Translations under genes and position numbers: made by a program
NCBI GenBank assembly: GCA_015499995.1
Contig: JADNRV010000041.1
Coordinates: forward strand, 285,038 to 349,037
DNA: 64,000 nt
Direction of reading: 5' to 3'
DNA from: Flammula alnicola
Taxonomy: Eukaryota; Basidiomycota; Agaricomycetes; Agaricales; Strophariaceae
Shown here: positions 46,401 through 59,086 of the stretch, piece by piece
How positions within the stretch are numbered: position 1 is the first letter of the stretch
How the letters are laid out: each line of letters starts with the position of its first letter
The notes under the pieces: model-generated
Databases searched by the model: none
What the model was told of the DNA's origin: nothing
The model's input: only the letters and a program-made list of their open reading frames with translations

Positions 46401-48107
46401 ATGCTTCCTTGCGCTGGTATCCCAAGCATGCATAAAAGCCAGCCGTAGCTTCCAAGACAGAGATCCGCTCCCTTTGACCCAAGTGCAACAGCCAGGGTCC
46501 GTGTAATTGGGTTAAAACTGCGGAAATAGAGGAGCGGGAGATTCCGGTGATAGAACTGAGGCGCTCTAGATTCAAGCAATTCTCGTTGTCGTCAGTGGTT
46601 AAAGTTGGAGGTATATGTGGTTTTGGCCCAGGTTGGAGCATAGTTGTAAACGCCAGCGGTCCCCATCCCTTTGAGGACCAAACAGAAAACAATAGCGACG
46701 TTTGTCGAAGGACACACTCGCAATAAAGCAATGCAAGCAGTGAATGCATATGTTCCCCATCCGGTGCTGGTGTCTTCACATAAAGATTTATTGCTTGTTG
46801 CAGTCTGTCACTGACGTCCGTCCAAGGTTCCTTCACTGAAGTAACCGAATTTTGCTGGACAAAAGTATCTCGTTAGATAATATCATGCATGAAATAAGAA
46901 CAACCAACCAGTCCTTGCCCCACAGACCAGGCTTCAATGATGGCTACAGTTGCCATGCCCTCCAAAGTGCAGGCGTACCAAAGAGGATCGTGTGTACTTC
47001 TGAAGAGTTGAACAGCTTCGTTGTACCTATATTCAGCTAAAGGTGTGTGTAGTATAAATGAGGGACCTATACACACCATATCATGGCGTCTTCAATACGA
47101 CCGGCGAGAAGAAAGAAATCACCAAGCATCTTGTAGAGACGTCCATGTGAAGAACTCGTACCGATGGTGCTGAGGCGCTTTTTTTGTGCCTGGACGCCCA
47201 AGGGAGCTTGACGGGAATTGGCGGCTGTGGTAGACGCGTTGCGTCTCAGGGTTGGGGCAGCACTGAGGGTAAACGAAGGTCTCGACATATCGGGTTGACT
47301 GTTAAATGAATTAAGAGTCGGAAGAGCGTCATTTCTAGCGAGTGAGCTTAGTGGGGAGGGTAGTTCTGAAAGAGGTGGCAGAGTAGGCATCAAGGACGCA
47401 TTGAGGTATTCATTGCCCAAGGGGTTTTCCAGCGCTTCGACCTAATCGAAAGATAAACATGTACAGCGGAACTCGAGGGAATATACACATACCAGCACCC
47501 CAAATTCTGAAAGAATCTGAGAACAAAGAACTCCTAGCAATGTGCCAACGTGCAGCTTCCTGTTCATAATCCGAGGTACGATAACCAGGCCTGGCAAACT
47601 TTCGCCAGGATCAAGGTTTGTTGTTCCTTCGGTTTCCTCAAACACCCAAAAGTTCTTTACCAGAGGAAATATACCGCCAGGAGGGAAAATATCGACCAAG
47701 GAAGCTTCGAATTGAGAATAGAGTGATTTGAGTGAGTCAGTTGGCGAACATGTTGCGACACCAATAACTGCTAGCGGGAAATGAGATGGCCGAAGAAGGG
47801 AGAGTAGAGAATGAGATCGTGGAGGCGGGTGGGTCGGGAAACTAATGTGTAAGTTTCCTTTGGATAAAGGATTGGGCAGAAAGCGGGCTGCTGCTCTCTA
47901 TCATGTTAGAAATTTGGGTGAAGAAGGTAGTACTATTAAATACTTACCTCTTCCATCCTTGGTGTCAGCAGGTATCTCACCCAGCCTCAAAGTTTCAAAG
48001 CTCCTTATTTCTGCCGCGTAACTCTCAAAGGAAGTTTGGCGTATCAACCCGACAGGAATTAGGAGGACTCTGACATGCGCTAACGACGCGAATGCATGTG
48101 TATCCAT
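43422..48107 (-). CDS. TRS120: TRAPPII subunit Trs120 (TRAPPC9)
   Basis: Fourteen exons (48107-47948, 47890-47493, 47441-47077, 47026-46909, 46854-45999, 45941-45755, 45706-45580, 45528-45431, 45378-44953, 44905-44651, 44597-44232, 44181-43995, 43936-43726, 43672-43422) give 1,334 residues, normal for TRAPPC9. The N-terminal block SLAHVRVLLIPVG, the region FEASLVDIFPPGG, the WYNEAVQLFRSTHDPLW helices, and the C-terminal beta-sandwich part (VVQNEVLEFVITLQNPY) fit the family. Trs120 with Trs130 turns TRAPP into the Rab11/Ypt31 exchange factor at the late Golgi. Two acceptors (before 47890 and 43672) were moved to a nearby CAG to keep frame. Confidence 0.88.
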
Positions 48108-48421
48108 TAACAGGACAATCCGAACAACTTGACTGAAGTTCGATCTATTCTGAGGAATCAAGACGCAGAAAGCGAAATATAAATGTTACGCAATTTGGAC
48201 TGGACGATTTCCGATGGCCAATGGAGGATTTGTGGAGGGTTTGAAGGTTGAAGACCTTCAGAACCATGCAAGACGCGGGGAAAGTCTATCATGCCGATCA
48301 ATCTCTATGTCCGTCCAAAGTCACATGAGCAGCCACGTCCCTGTAATGACGCTCAGAGTCAAAGCAATCCCAAAGTAAAACCCTTACATTCGTCCAAATC
48401 ACCCCGAGACAGCACCATAAC
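48108..48421. promoter_or_regulatory. Divergent promoter TRS120 / DPM2
   Basis: A 314 bp gap between the two start codons with no other gene. No specific element recognised. Confidence 0.45.
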
Positions 48422-48790
48422 ATGGTATGTGCTTCTGTCGCGACACAAGTCGCAAAATTGACGAGAATTATGTAGGGAGGAAGCGACAAAGCCCTCGGCG
48501 GTGCCATGATGCTGGCAGCGTCTGTTGTCTTCACATATTACACAACTTGGGCCATGCTTCTCGTAAGTTGCAGTTGGTCACTTCATTCAGTCGTGCACTC
48601 AGCGCCTTTTCAGCCTTTCTTCGACAGTTCCAGCCCCATCCACGATTGGTTTCCTGGCAGAGAATGGGCTGTGAGAATACCTGCTTTTATCCTGGTTGTT
48701 GGCCTTTCTGTGATCGGGGCATTCTTTGGCTCTACTATTGTCGAAGAAAACCGCAAGAAAGCCCAACAAGCGAGGCTAAGGACAGCTTGA
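48422..48790 (+). CDS. DPM2: Dolichol-phosphate mannosyltransferase regulatory subunit Dpm2
   Basis: Three exons (48422-48424, 48476-48562, 48614-48790) give 88 residues. The first coding exon is just the ATG, followed by a GTATGT donor; splicing yields M-GGSDKALGGAMMLAA. Two membrane helices follow (SVVFTYYTTWAMLL and IPAFILVVGLSVIGAFFG) around the family loop PFFDSSSPIHDWFPGREWA. A basic C-terminal tail (EENRKKAQQARLRTA) ends the protein. Dpm2 stabilises and anchors the Dpm1 catalytic subunit that makes dolichol-P-mannose in the ER. The other possible start, ATG at 48506, would remove the conserved GSDKALGG segment. The 3' end converges on the large gene, with 132 bp between the stops. Confidence 0.85.
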
Positions 48791-48922
48791 AAGACGGGTT
48801 AAAATGGCAATACGAGTGCACACGTCTCTGAGAGGCATGAAACACTGGCTACAGGATTTCGCAATTCATTTATTTGTATCTGTATTATTAATTGAATCCT
48901 TTCCTCGCATCCTTACTGTTAA

Positions 48923-51900
48923 CTAAGCGGCAGGTAATCTCCCTTCCTTCCTATATCTTTCCCCTGGAATCCTGCCACTGGTCTCTACTATCCTTATTTT
49001 TTCGGCAGCAACCAGTTCTTTCGCGATTTGATCCAAGAGAACGCTGCTGGCAATCTCAGAGGGCGGCTCCGACATATTTCGTATGACGCGAACAATCTGT
49101 GATGCCACGGAGAGTCAGAACTGGATTTTGAATAGGACGACCCAGTCGGCTTACTTTACTAGATGTCGAATCTCCGCGGTTGAGCATTCGTAGACGATTT
49201 AGAATTACAATGTGCGCCGATGTGTCGAGGGCGAGAGATGCTTTCAATGATCGCAAATAGAGTAGAAGATCGGCCACCGAAGTGATGCTAGGGATATAAG
49301 AGCCTGGAAACCAGAGAATTAGTAGTGGCATATATTCAATAAGAGAAGCCTAACAGGATACAATCCAACTTGTGCTTCCGTCTCCAACACGCTCAAAAAA
49401 TTGTCGTATGGTGGCCATAGCTCATTCCAAACCCCGGCCACCGCTGTTTCTCCGCTTTGTGTCAGCGTGGACATGGAATGGGCGAGCATCAACCACAATC
49501 TCAGAGCAATATGTGCTTGATTCGCATCTGTTGTCGCAGCTACGGGCGACGAGATTCCCGAGGAAACGTAAGTTCGTAGCAGTGCAGAATAGGTGTTACT
49601 AAAGCTGCTGAAATGGCCATAGATCATTGTTTTACAGTCGTCCTGCGCTTCTTGCAATGTTACTAGCAACAATATATTCCAAGACCGGATGGTTAAAGGG
49701 AATCTCGGTATTTTCTGTACAGCAATTTGAGTAATCTTATGCAAGGTGGACAATTATAATAACAACATACGTCCGTCGTTACTTCAGTAAACCTTTGAAA
49801 GATAGCCGGGTCCCGATTGGCTGCTGTGAGCAATAATCTGCCAGTTGCCATAACCGCCTGAAAATCATGGTCGATATGGTCTTCATTCCATGCGTAATTC
49901 TGCAGAAAGCTGCATGCATCATCGACCATGTTCAACAAAGGTTGACCTTGAGTTGCTGGTGGAGACATAGATTTCTCCGTTGAGATCAAGCTCTGTGGAG
50001 CAGACATGTAGGTTATTTCGCTGTTGAACTGGGAAATAAAATACCTCTATCAGGGATTTTATCGTCAACGGAAGCATTTTGGTTTTCATCCGGAAGCCAT
50101 CTACGAGGATATCAAAAAGAACATTGATGATATCGATAGACCCTGGTACAGGTTCCTGCTTTTTCGGCTTATTGGCAATGGAAGCATCGATCAATCCCGT
50201 CAGACAGGACTCGTCGACACGTAGTCTGTTCAATGCTACCCGGAGGACAACATCCACATACGGCAGTAGTTCCTAGAATATGTTCTTGAGAATTACAGCA
50301 GAAAAACGTCAAATCAAAAGGCAGAAGGTTGGTTACCTTGGAATGTCTCTTGTTATTTTGGATGAGTATCGTAGATATCACGATAAGCGGGGATGGGTCC
50401 GGGCCGTCGAGGATGCCATCGGACATGCGACGAACTAGATGTGTAAGTTGCTGTCCAGTAACTGAAATTTGAAAATCGATGAACGGATAGAGAGCACTAG
50501 GAGGGAAAAGAAACGCACAAATTAGCAAGTCGGAGGTGTAACCTTGAGAGTATACAATTTCAATAAAACTGGATATGTTCTGCAATACCGTCTGGAAGCA
50601 CGGAGGGTCGCAATCTACTGCACGAACCAGGGTGTCCCGAAGCAAGGGATCGCATATGGCATTGGATATAACGCTGGCATCTTTGCCCTGTGTGTTGAAT
50701 ATCTGACTCAGGACTGTAAAGAAATTTGGGTGTAATGGCCGCTACAAAGCGTTGAACACAACGTCATCAAAAGAATTCGTTAAAAATGAGGACGACGTTA
50801 CCCTCATCAGACTCAAGAGTAGGCCATTATTGCAAAACCTTCTTGATATCAGGCACAAAAGACACAGATAAAGAATTGAAGACTTACGTTTGAAGTGTAT
50901 TTCCTATGAGCAGCTTGCCTTGCACAATGAGAGGATCTTGGCTATACCGGTTTTGCGGTGCTATCTCGTTCGCCACAAGTTCAAGGATAGTTCTACGGTT
51001 CATTATTAATTATTTTGATGATGGGGCAAGACTTAATGACGCACGAGATAGTAGCCCCTAAGAAAGTATGCCACTTTTTGATGGAAGCCTGTGCAATGGA
51101 TAGAGCAAGCTGGCGAAGCTCGTAGCTTATGTCTTGCGACAGAAGCTCAATAGACCGTAGTATTGCTCGACGGAGCAGAGGTTGCAGGTGCTGGAATGAC
51201 GCATCGTCAAAATCGTACTTGTGAATGGTGATGTACAAAGCCTCAAGGACACATTTCAACGTAAGCACAGGCAAAGATGATAGGTTTCGGAGGGTGCCCA
51301 GTATGCAGAGACTGGCATCAAGAAATGCTGATCCAATGAGCACGCTCGCGATCTCGTCTTCACGGTGGTCAGCAATACCCAGAGCTGAGTGAGTTAACTT
51401 GGCGTAGTATGGGGCGTCCACAACATGGGGGAGTTCTTCAATGCAAGGGTATGCCGATTCTGATATCTCGGTAATGTCAGTGAATTGAAGGTGGAAAGAT
51501 TCTCCACTCTGTGTCGGAATAACTGAAATTTTGCTAAATCCAGCAACCTGCACGAATTGAACCTTCAGCTTCATAAGAGAGAAGTTGTCTATCTCGATGC
51601 CATCTGCAATCATCTGAAGACCCAGGAGTATAATCGAGATCTGATAAATAAATAAAGTTTATCAGTTTAGAAACCGCAAGCATGAACTTAAAACCAACGC
51701 GTAGATGAGCCATATCAGGATCTGCTGTGGACAAGCGATAGGCGTTTACGTCCTTTTCGGTGTAGGTCTAGGGAATAGAAAATTCCTGTTTGAAAACACA
51801 ATCCAGGTAGATCAAACGAGAATTGGTGCATACACTGTCGTTGAAGCGACCTTTGGTATCATAATCATATTCCACCAGGGTCTCTATCATACAGTCCCAG

Positions 51901-54900
51901 GACAACACTAGCAGATACAGGTTTGAGTCAGAAACATCTGGAGAAAGCAATTGATAAGAATACCTTTCCAGCCTGGGAAGTGTGGGTGAAGCTGTATCAG
52001 GAAGCCAACGAGCCGGATACGCTCTGTGATTGGGGCTTTTGATAAAGACTCGCTCCAACACTGGGAAACGATTTCGAAATGCGCAGGTAGCAATGCCGCG
52101 GAGGAAGATTTCACAGCCATCCGAATTTCTTCCTACTCAACTTAACAATAGTTATGTGTAAGAAATTCCGATGACCTACACTTGGATCTGCCCATAAGGC
52201 CGAGAAATAGTAGTAAAACACTTCGATAACGCTTGAGCGCCATTGTCTCCCTTCAATCTCAAAAGCCGGGCTGGTGACATCCGATATCATTCGAAACAGA
52301 CGATTTACGCCTGACAAACTTGAAAGCGAGTTAGTTAGAACCGACCCAAAACCAATCAGAAACCTGACATACCGCTGCTGAATAGAACTGGTCATTGGGT
52401 CCATGCACATGTGAAGAATGTCTTGAAAAGCTTCTGCATCTATCAGGAGACTTCTCAATAAGAGGTTTGTGCGGACAACTGCCACATCCTCTCGCTGTAT
52501 ATCGTATGTCGTCCATGCACTTAAAAAAAAAGGATTAAATACATAAAGCTGACGCAGACAAGTCGCGCACCATAGGGCAATGAGTTTCCCATTTCGCAAA
52601 ATAAAGTTGTCGATCTCAAATGCTTCCAAAAAAGGGGATTCTGTGAGGAACATATTCAGGAATTTAGCCACGAGACAAACAACGCTGTCAACGTTGCTCT
52701 GCGTGTAGAGTTCCAGCGCAGTAAGGATTTCCGGTTCAATAATCACTGGGTCTTCTATTACAGATTCATGAACTGTCACTTTCCGCCTATATGATGGATG
52801 AGAGAAATTTAACCTTGGGACCAGGGCCACTCACCGAGAGGGTAAATGCTCGACTTCACTCGCCGAGAGCATATCAGCAGCCAGAATACTGGATCTTTCA
52901 CAGCCATACATTCGTAAACAAGCAACTAGTGATAGACGGATAATGGATAAACTTCCGAGGATTGAGATTCAGTCTGTTAGGTTGCAAAATAATTTCGAAG
53001 TTTGACTCACCAGACCGACGGATTTTCTCCAGAAACCAAGGATTGTGATATGTGAGATGACAAGTGAGAATGGATGGAAGCAACAAGGCCTTGAAGATCC
53101 TGCCTGCCCATGGACCTGAGCCATAGAGACAATACGATAGCCCTAACCAACATGTTCGCGTTATCGAGGGAGTTCCGTTTGTCCGCGATTGTTAAGGTCA
53201 AGAAGTGCTTGAAAGTTGAAAATGGTATGTGGACGCCTGATTTAATTACCATGGAGAGGTACGATAAACTTCGAGAGAGTCCCACTTCCGATTGGCTTGC
53301 AAGGTTCGATATTGCGCGTAAAGGATCAACAAATGCTGGATGAGGTGTATCGGACGCATTGATGGCCTGATGCATTGTTTCGTTTTCGCGAGAAAACAGC
53401 CGATGTAGCGATGGTATTGCCTATAGGTAGAACTTATATTAGTTGCCAGTTAAATGCGTAAGTAGGAAAAATGATCAACATTCTCAAGGACATCCGATTC
53501 AAATGCAAAGTCCATCCAGCGGAGGAATAAGGCATCGAATACACTGAATATCACGGAACAGTGGGATAGCTTGATAATAGAGCGAAGAACGTCGTCACAG
53601 CGTCTCAAATACTGCAGTAAGATTCGTCAATATCAACATCTTGGTGAGAAGGGATAGAGGTTGAATTACGTCTTTTCTTTTGCTCGGTTGGATGAACAGA
53701 TCGGCCACTTCAGGCTCAACATCCCGATCCGCAGCAACTTGAGAGCATGTGTCAAAGATGGTTTGGCAATAGAACTGGGGGTCAAGATCGTGAAGTTCCA
53801 ATAACCAAGGGAGGGCAAATCTAGAAAGGAGAGACCGCCTGGCAGCAACAAAATCGCCACCATTGCTGGCAAGGTTGATAGGACCAGGTCGATCATCTAG
53901 AGGCGAAGGCCATGGCTGTGCATTACGATCGGAGCGCACCCCAGGCAGCCTCTTCTGTTTGGCCACAAACTCCCGAAGGATGATGGCCAAGTTGTCGTCC
54001 TTTAAAGAAACTGAGTACGGGAATAAACCTCAAGGAAATACGCACTTCATCCAAAATCCATGATAGAACCCTTCCAGCGAGCCTCTTAAGACCGTACTCA
54101 GAAGCCAACCCATTAGGCCAAAACCTTCTCGTAAGGAGCAAAAAACCAAACTCGTTGCTCGAAAGATCCAGATCAAGCAACGAGGCCTCGATTGAAGATA
54201 CCAGCGTTTCCACGTTCATGGAAAGGTCTAATCCCAGAGGTAGAGGAAATACGCATTTTACATCCTTCTCAAGAAAGAGGTCTTCAAATGGATAAGGGTT
54301 GTTATCTATCCTGTCGAAGAAGGACAGATGGTGTAACTGGTCGAGTATGAACTTGGCGGCATGATTTGAGCGCAGGGAAAAGTCCGCTTCAAGTATATTC
54401 CGAATATGCATCAAGGTCGCCGATTCATAAGGAAGGGAAGCAGACTCTGGGATGTCGCCAGCTACATCGAGAGCCTGCTCCACGTTCAGGAATTCAGAAG
54501 TTGTACGTGGAAGACGGCGACTTTGAGGGAAAGAAGTTTTGATGGCTGCTGTTATGTACTCGAGATATGACCAGTTGAACATAATCGAGGGCTTGGATTG
54601 GGTTTCATTGGTATCTTGCATGTATTGTTGAGTCAATGGAGACAAAGATAGCCGTCCTGAGTCGAGGAGTTTTTCGCACAGTTCGAGGACTTTGTGAAGC
54701 TCGAAGCTATCTACGTCGTTGTCTGTTCCTTGCGTAGAATTCTTTCCATTTTGAACAACAACAGACCCGAATGCTATGCCATTGCTGAGTATTTGCAACT
54801 GACTGCGTAGGACGCTGTGATAAATCATAATTTCTTCATAGCTACTTCTGTCGAGTTGTTCGCGAGTTGAGTGAAGGATAGGGAAATGTTCTAGACATGA

Positions 54901-57218
54901 CTGTCGCAAAACGCTCCAGTCAATCGTCATGTCCTTGGAAGTAACCTCAGCTGCACCGCATTGCTTGGATGGACTGAGCAATGGAAGGCACTTCAAATGG
55001 AGAGCAGTCGGACATTGTCCGCATTTCAAGCCCTGGGCAAAGCACCCCCATAATGGCTTTTGGCATACAAAGCACAAGCATAGCGTGAACCAGTTGGATG
55101 GTTTGAATATGTGATTGTTTTTGGAGGTTTCTCTGCGTAAGAAATTCCAATTGACTTGAATGTCAGAAAATCGACACATGGCTACACGTTGCACGCGATA
55201 ATCGTTTTCCATGGAGTATTGAATGTTATAATTGCCTTCGGGATAGTCGTAACAGTCGAAGTGAACTGCAGTCATGCAACATGGACATAACAACGAGAAC
55301 CCATGTATCGATTTTAGGCAAGAACGACAGTCGCCGTGACGAATGTCGCTAGTGGGAAACGTTTAGGACTGGGATCAAAGTACCAAGGCATGAACTGATG
55401 TGCATAAGAGTTGTAAGGAGTTTGAGAAGGGGTTGTGCCGGGGGGTTCGGATGTGAGAGAGGGTTACTGATGACTGCATGTCCAACGGATTTCGGCCAAA
55501 GTTTAGCAAGTAACGCAATGGCGAGCCGTCGTGACTTTGGGCCTCGATAAGCGACAATTTCAAGAAGGTCGTTGTATGCATCCAGCTTCAAGCTTGCAAT
55601 GAGACGAAGAAGGTTAGTGAGCTGCGCAGATACTTCATATCTGCTTGTGGTCCGTCCGGAGGCTCCAAAGAATCTAAAACGGCGGCGATTAAAGGCGGAA
55701 TAAGGAATGAAGATAATATATATGTGGTGATGATGAGGATTGTTGGTTGATTGGATTTCGCCGCTCATAGACGGTAGGACTAATCCTGGAAGTAGCGATG
55801 TCCTGTTGTCCGCTTGCACTTCGTCAATCTGGATGGATACGACCGGGTATCATCCTCATAAAAGAACTAGAGTGCATCGCATCTATGAGGGGACTCTGCA
55901 TGAGCGTAAATAATGATGAGATAGACTTCAGTGCTCACTACTTGCTTCCGAGCGTGGCTCCTGAACAGACAATCCTTGTAATTGACCCAAGCTATGAAGC
56001 ACGACTCTGATAACACTCGATTCAAAAAAGGACAGGAGCCGCGCATGCATCTGGTGATGAAATGTATAGAATGCAGGAATCATGGCAGATGCAATTTGCG
56101 ATATGACTTGTGGATCATGGCGGTGACTGTGAATTAGAAACTGGGCAATATTCAAGGTCAAAATTTGCAGGGAATTGGGAGGCCGTGAGGGGCGCGGAGA
56201 CGCTACACGATAGCGACAGTCTTCCGAGACAACCGAGGCAAGAATAGACATGCACAAAGAAAGCAGTTGAGGCACTTGAACCTGTCCTTTGTAAGGAGAC
56301 GTAGAGCGAGAGCGCTTCCCGCCTGTCCTGAAGCTGTTCCGTGACCTGCGGAAAGTAGAAGATAATTTGGAGTCTACTTCACCCAAAGACTCGTGCAATA
56401 AGGAACTGTAATTGCATTAGAGAACATATATATAATTATCGGGGACATTACTGACCTGTCGTCAAAGATTTGCCATCCTTGTGCAATTGCCATCGTCAAT
56501 ACGTCTTTCAACTGCAACATAAGGTCTATTGTGTCATCCGTCGTGTATGCGCTATCCTTTTCGTCTTCTGAATCATCTTCAGTCGTCCCTGTGCGCCTTT
56601 CCGACCTGGCATCCGGCCTGCTACCTCGTTTGACTGCTTCTCGCAATGTTTCGGCGAGCGCACTGATGCCTCTCTCAGATGAATCATGCGCAATACTAGT
56701 GATAGTGTCGATAATAGAAGGTGGCTTTGTTCGGTTGGCAAGTTGAATAAGGACATGCGAGAGAAGCTTCCGAGCTTCGTTTCGTGCTCGAGTATTCGTA
56801 TGCTGGCCTCTTGGCGGTAAGACGTCTGACGGAGCTATGTTCGCCGGCGAAACTGGAACACGAATAGATGGGATTTCGGCAGATATCCCGCGAGATGGTG
56901 AGGGATTTGTTTCTCGAGGATCCTCGTAGACATTAAGCGTGAAATTGGTGTCTATGCGCGACAAACGACCGCGGCTGGAACCATCACTCATCACCCAGTG
57001 TGAATGAAATCTTGTATGCGGATGAGATACCTTGAGATGAAAGAGATTTAGTACTTTATTTCAAAGAGATAGAAGTTTATACCTCTGCTAGGTCTTGTGA
57101 ACGCGAATTTGAAGAAGGCGCGGCAACACCGCCCACTCGGAGTCTATTTGTGGTCAGATCCGGGCCGCCGCCACCGTTATAATACTTTAAGCTTATGCTT
57201 TGCGGAAGTCATTGTCAT
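48923..57218 (-). CDS. Very large helical-repeat protein with C1-like zinc finger, unassigned
   Basis: An 8.3 kb gene of many exons on the minus strand, about 2,300 residues; I mapped only some junctions. Exons I trust include 56991-56457 (disordered Ser/acidic head, part), 56406 to about 55980, about 55270-54004 and about 53960-53680. The head leads into alpha-helical, ARM/HEAT-like sequence that runs to the C-terminus. In the middle is a C1-type finger: HQF, then CRSC, CPCC, and HFDC, with spacing H-x11-C-x2-C-x10-C-x2-C-x4-H-x2-C if a 35 bp intron is removed, plus a second Cys cluster (CFVCQKPLWGC, CGQCPTALHLKC). C1 domains bind diacylglycerol or act as protein contacts. A relation to animal UNC79/UNC80 or other giant scaffolds is a guess. 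The start (57218 or 57212) and a frame break at a G6 run (55440-55445) are uncertain. Confidence 0.55.
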
Positions 57219-57328
57219 CTTGCGCCAACACTGATATAGATCTGTCTCCTTGTCTGACTATACTATTCTTGTCATAAATATTCGCGTTTTTCTTTGTCTG
57301 AAGCAGAAACAAGTGCCTCGGATTCACA
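57219..57328. promoter_or_regulatory. 110 bp divergent gap
   Basis: The starts of the large minus-strand gene and the DUF4211 gene are only about 110 bp apart, so they must share a core promoter region. No specific element recognised. Confidence 0.4.
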
Positions 57329-59086
57329 ATGCCACCCAGAAAGAAACCGAAAACTCTCAGGCAAACCACACTTTTCGACAGCCCGTCGTCATCATCCTTC
57401 CCTCCACGACATTCGACCCGCTCAAGAACGCACGCTGGTCCCTTTAGCTCTCCTTCCAAGAAGACCGAGGTCGCGTCTGACTCTTCCTCAGATGAAATTG
57501 CTGCAATCCATTTTGAACCTGTCGACAAGACCGCTACGATTATCATCTCCAGCGAGGATGAAAATATCGCCCATGTGCCCAAGACTTCATCCAAGAGGCG
57601 GTTGATTCATATTAGAAGCCCGAGCGCGAGTGAAAACGAAACTAATTCACCCCGAAAAGAAGCAACATCGCCGCAAGGACACCAATCTAACGATAGCGAA
57701 CAAAGTGACCCACCCCGGAAGAAAACCCGTCTTCGTCGTCGAAAATCCACGGAAAAGCCATCCTCGTCTGATGAAGACATGGAAGACCTTGTCCATGAAG
57801 TGGAAGAAGAGAGTATGTTTTCCCCGTCAATAATATTATGCGCATTTCTCAAAATTTCAGCAGGAATATTGAACAACCGGCTTCGGACGCGTAACAAGTC
57901 CGCATTTCAACAGAATTTAGAAAAGCTCAAGAGTAAACATACATGTATATTTTTCTTTCGGTGCGAAAACTAAACAAATATGTAGGAAGGAAGCTTAGAT
58001 TGAAAGACGAAGACGAAGAAGATGAAGACGAAGACGAAGATGGCAAAAGTGAAGAGGAGGAGGAATTTCTGACAAAACCTTTCAAAGGCTCCAAGCCTTC
58101 TGGCGAAAGCGACGGGGATTCCGATAGCGAACAATCAGCATCGGATGGCTCGTCTGATTTCATAGTCTTCGATGATGGTTCTGTCGAGTTACCCCCTCAG
58201 TTCAGCATGGAGACCCATCAAGACTTGTCATACCAGTTCAAGAAGATATTCCAATTTTTTGTGCATGTCGCTGTACAGTCAGCCGAAAATCGAGCTGCCT
58301 ATATGAAAAAGCAGATCCGAGGTGAGATATTCATGTAATATGTATGTTTTTTTTTATTGACTTGATGCAAATTATATTTCTAGATGAACAATACTTCTCT
58401 GTTCCTTTGCAAGTAACTCGGAGGAAGTTATCCGGACTGCGAGATTCCTTGGTCTCCTCATCAGTTTGGAGGCCTGAGTTCAAGAAGTGTCTAGAAAAAT
58501 ATCCTGAATTCGAATTGGTTCGCCTTGATCTTGCAGTTCCCTCCTGCGACGCATGTCATCTCGGGGGAAGAATGTCAACACTATTAGGGCGCTTGAGTGG
58601 ATCTTCTTACAACGCGTTCGGATTTGAATCCGTAAGCGTATTCAGCTATTCCATTGTATATTTACGGAAATCGACACTGTCGTGATTGGCAGGTCTCTTC
58701 TGTTGACTCTGAAGAACAAGTTGGAAAGGAATTTCACCTGGGGCGTTTTTGCGCAAAGAGAACGAAAGTGTTCCATGAATTTTCACATTGGGAAGTAAGT
58801 AACTATTCTTTCTTAGTTTGCTCATCCTGATGATAAAGTGTGATAGTACAATCTGTTCCAGGGCATTCTGAGAGAAATCAGTGACCTTCGAGAAACTATT
58901 TCCTCGAGCTTTCATCGCATTGCTTATGTCGGAGGCAAAGATCCACCTGAAAATTTGGAGGATGCCGATGGCGTGTGCGATTGGCTTGACGAACGAAAGA
59001 TAATCGACGTGGAATGGCAAAGAATGAAGACTTTGATGGAAAGTGCACGACATCTCGAGATTGATAAGGAGCGCGTGGATGATTAG
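57329..59086 (+). CDS. DUF4211-domain nuclear protein
   Basis: Six exons (57329-57812, 57861-57932, 57986-58321, 58384-58631, 58693-58794, 58862-59086) give 488 residues. The N-terminus starts PPRKKPKTLRQTTLFD, a PIP-box-like QTTLF motif that could bind PCNA. A Ser/Asp-rich, low-complexity region with basic patches (RKKTRLRRRK) and a Glu/Asp run (DEDEEDEDEDED) follows. The C-terminal half carries the DUF4211 signature as I recall it: KKIFQFFVHVAV, KLSGLRDSLVSSSVWRPEF, and the Cys motif VPSCDACHLGGRMST, with a later RFCAKRTKVFHEFSHWE. Nuclear localisation is likely from composition; the biochemical role of the family is unknown. The second intron has tandem CAGCAG acceptors that would add or drop one residue. 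Confidence 0.78.
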
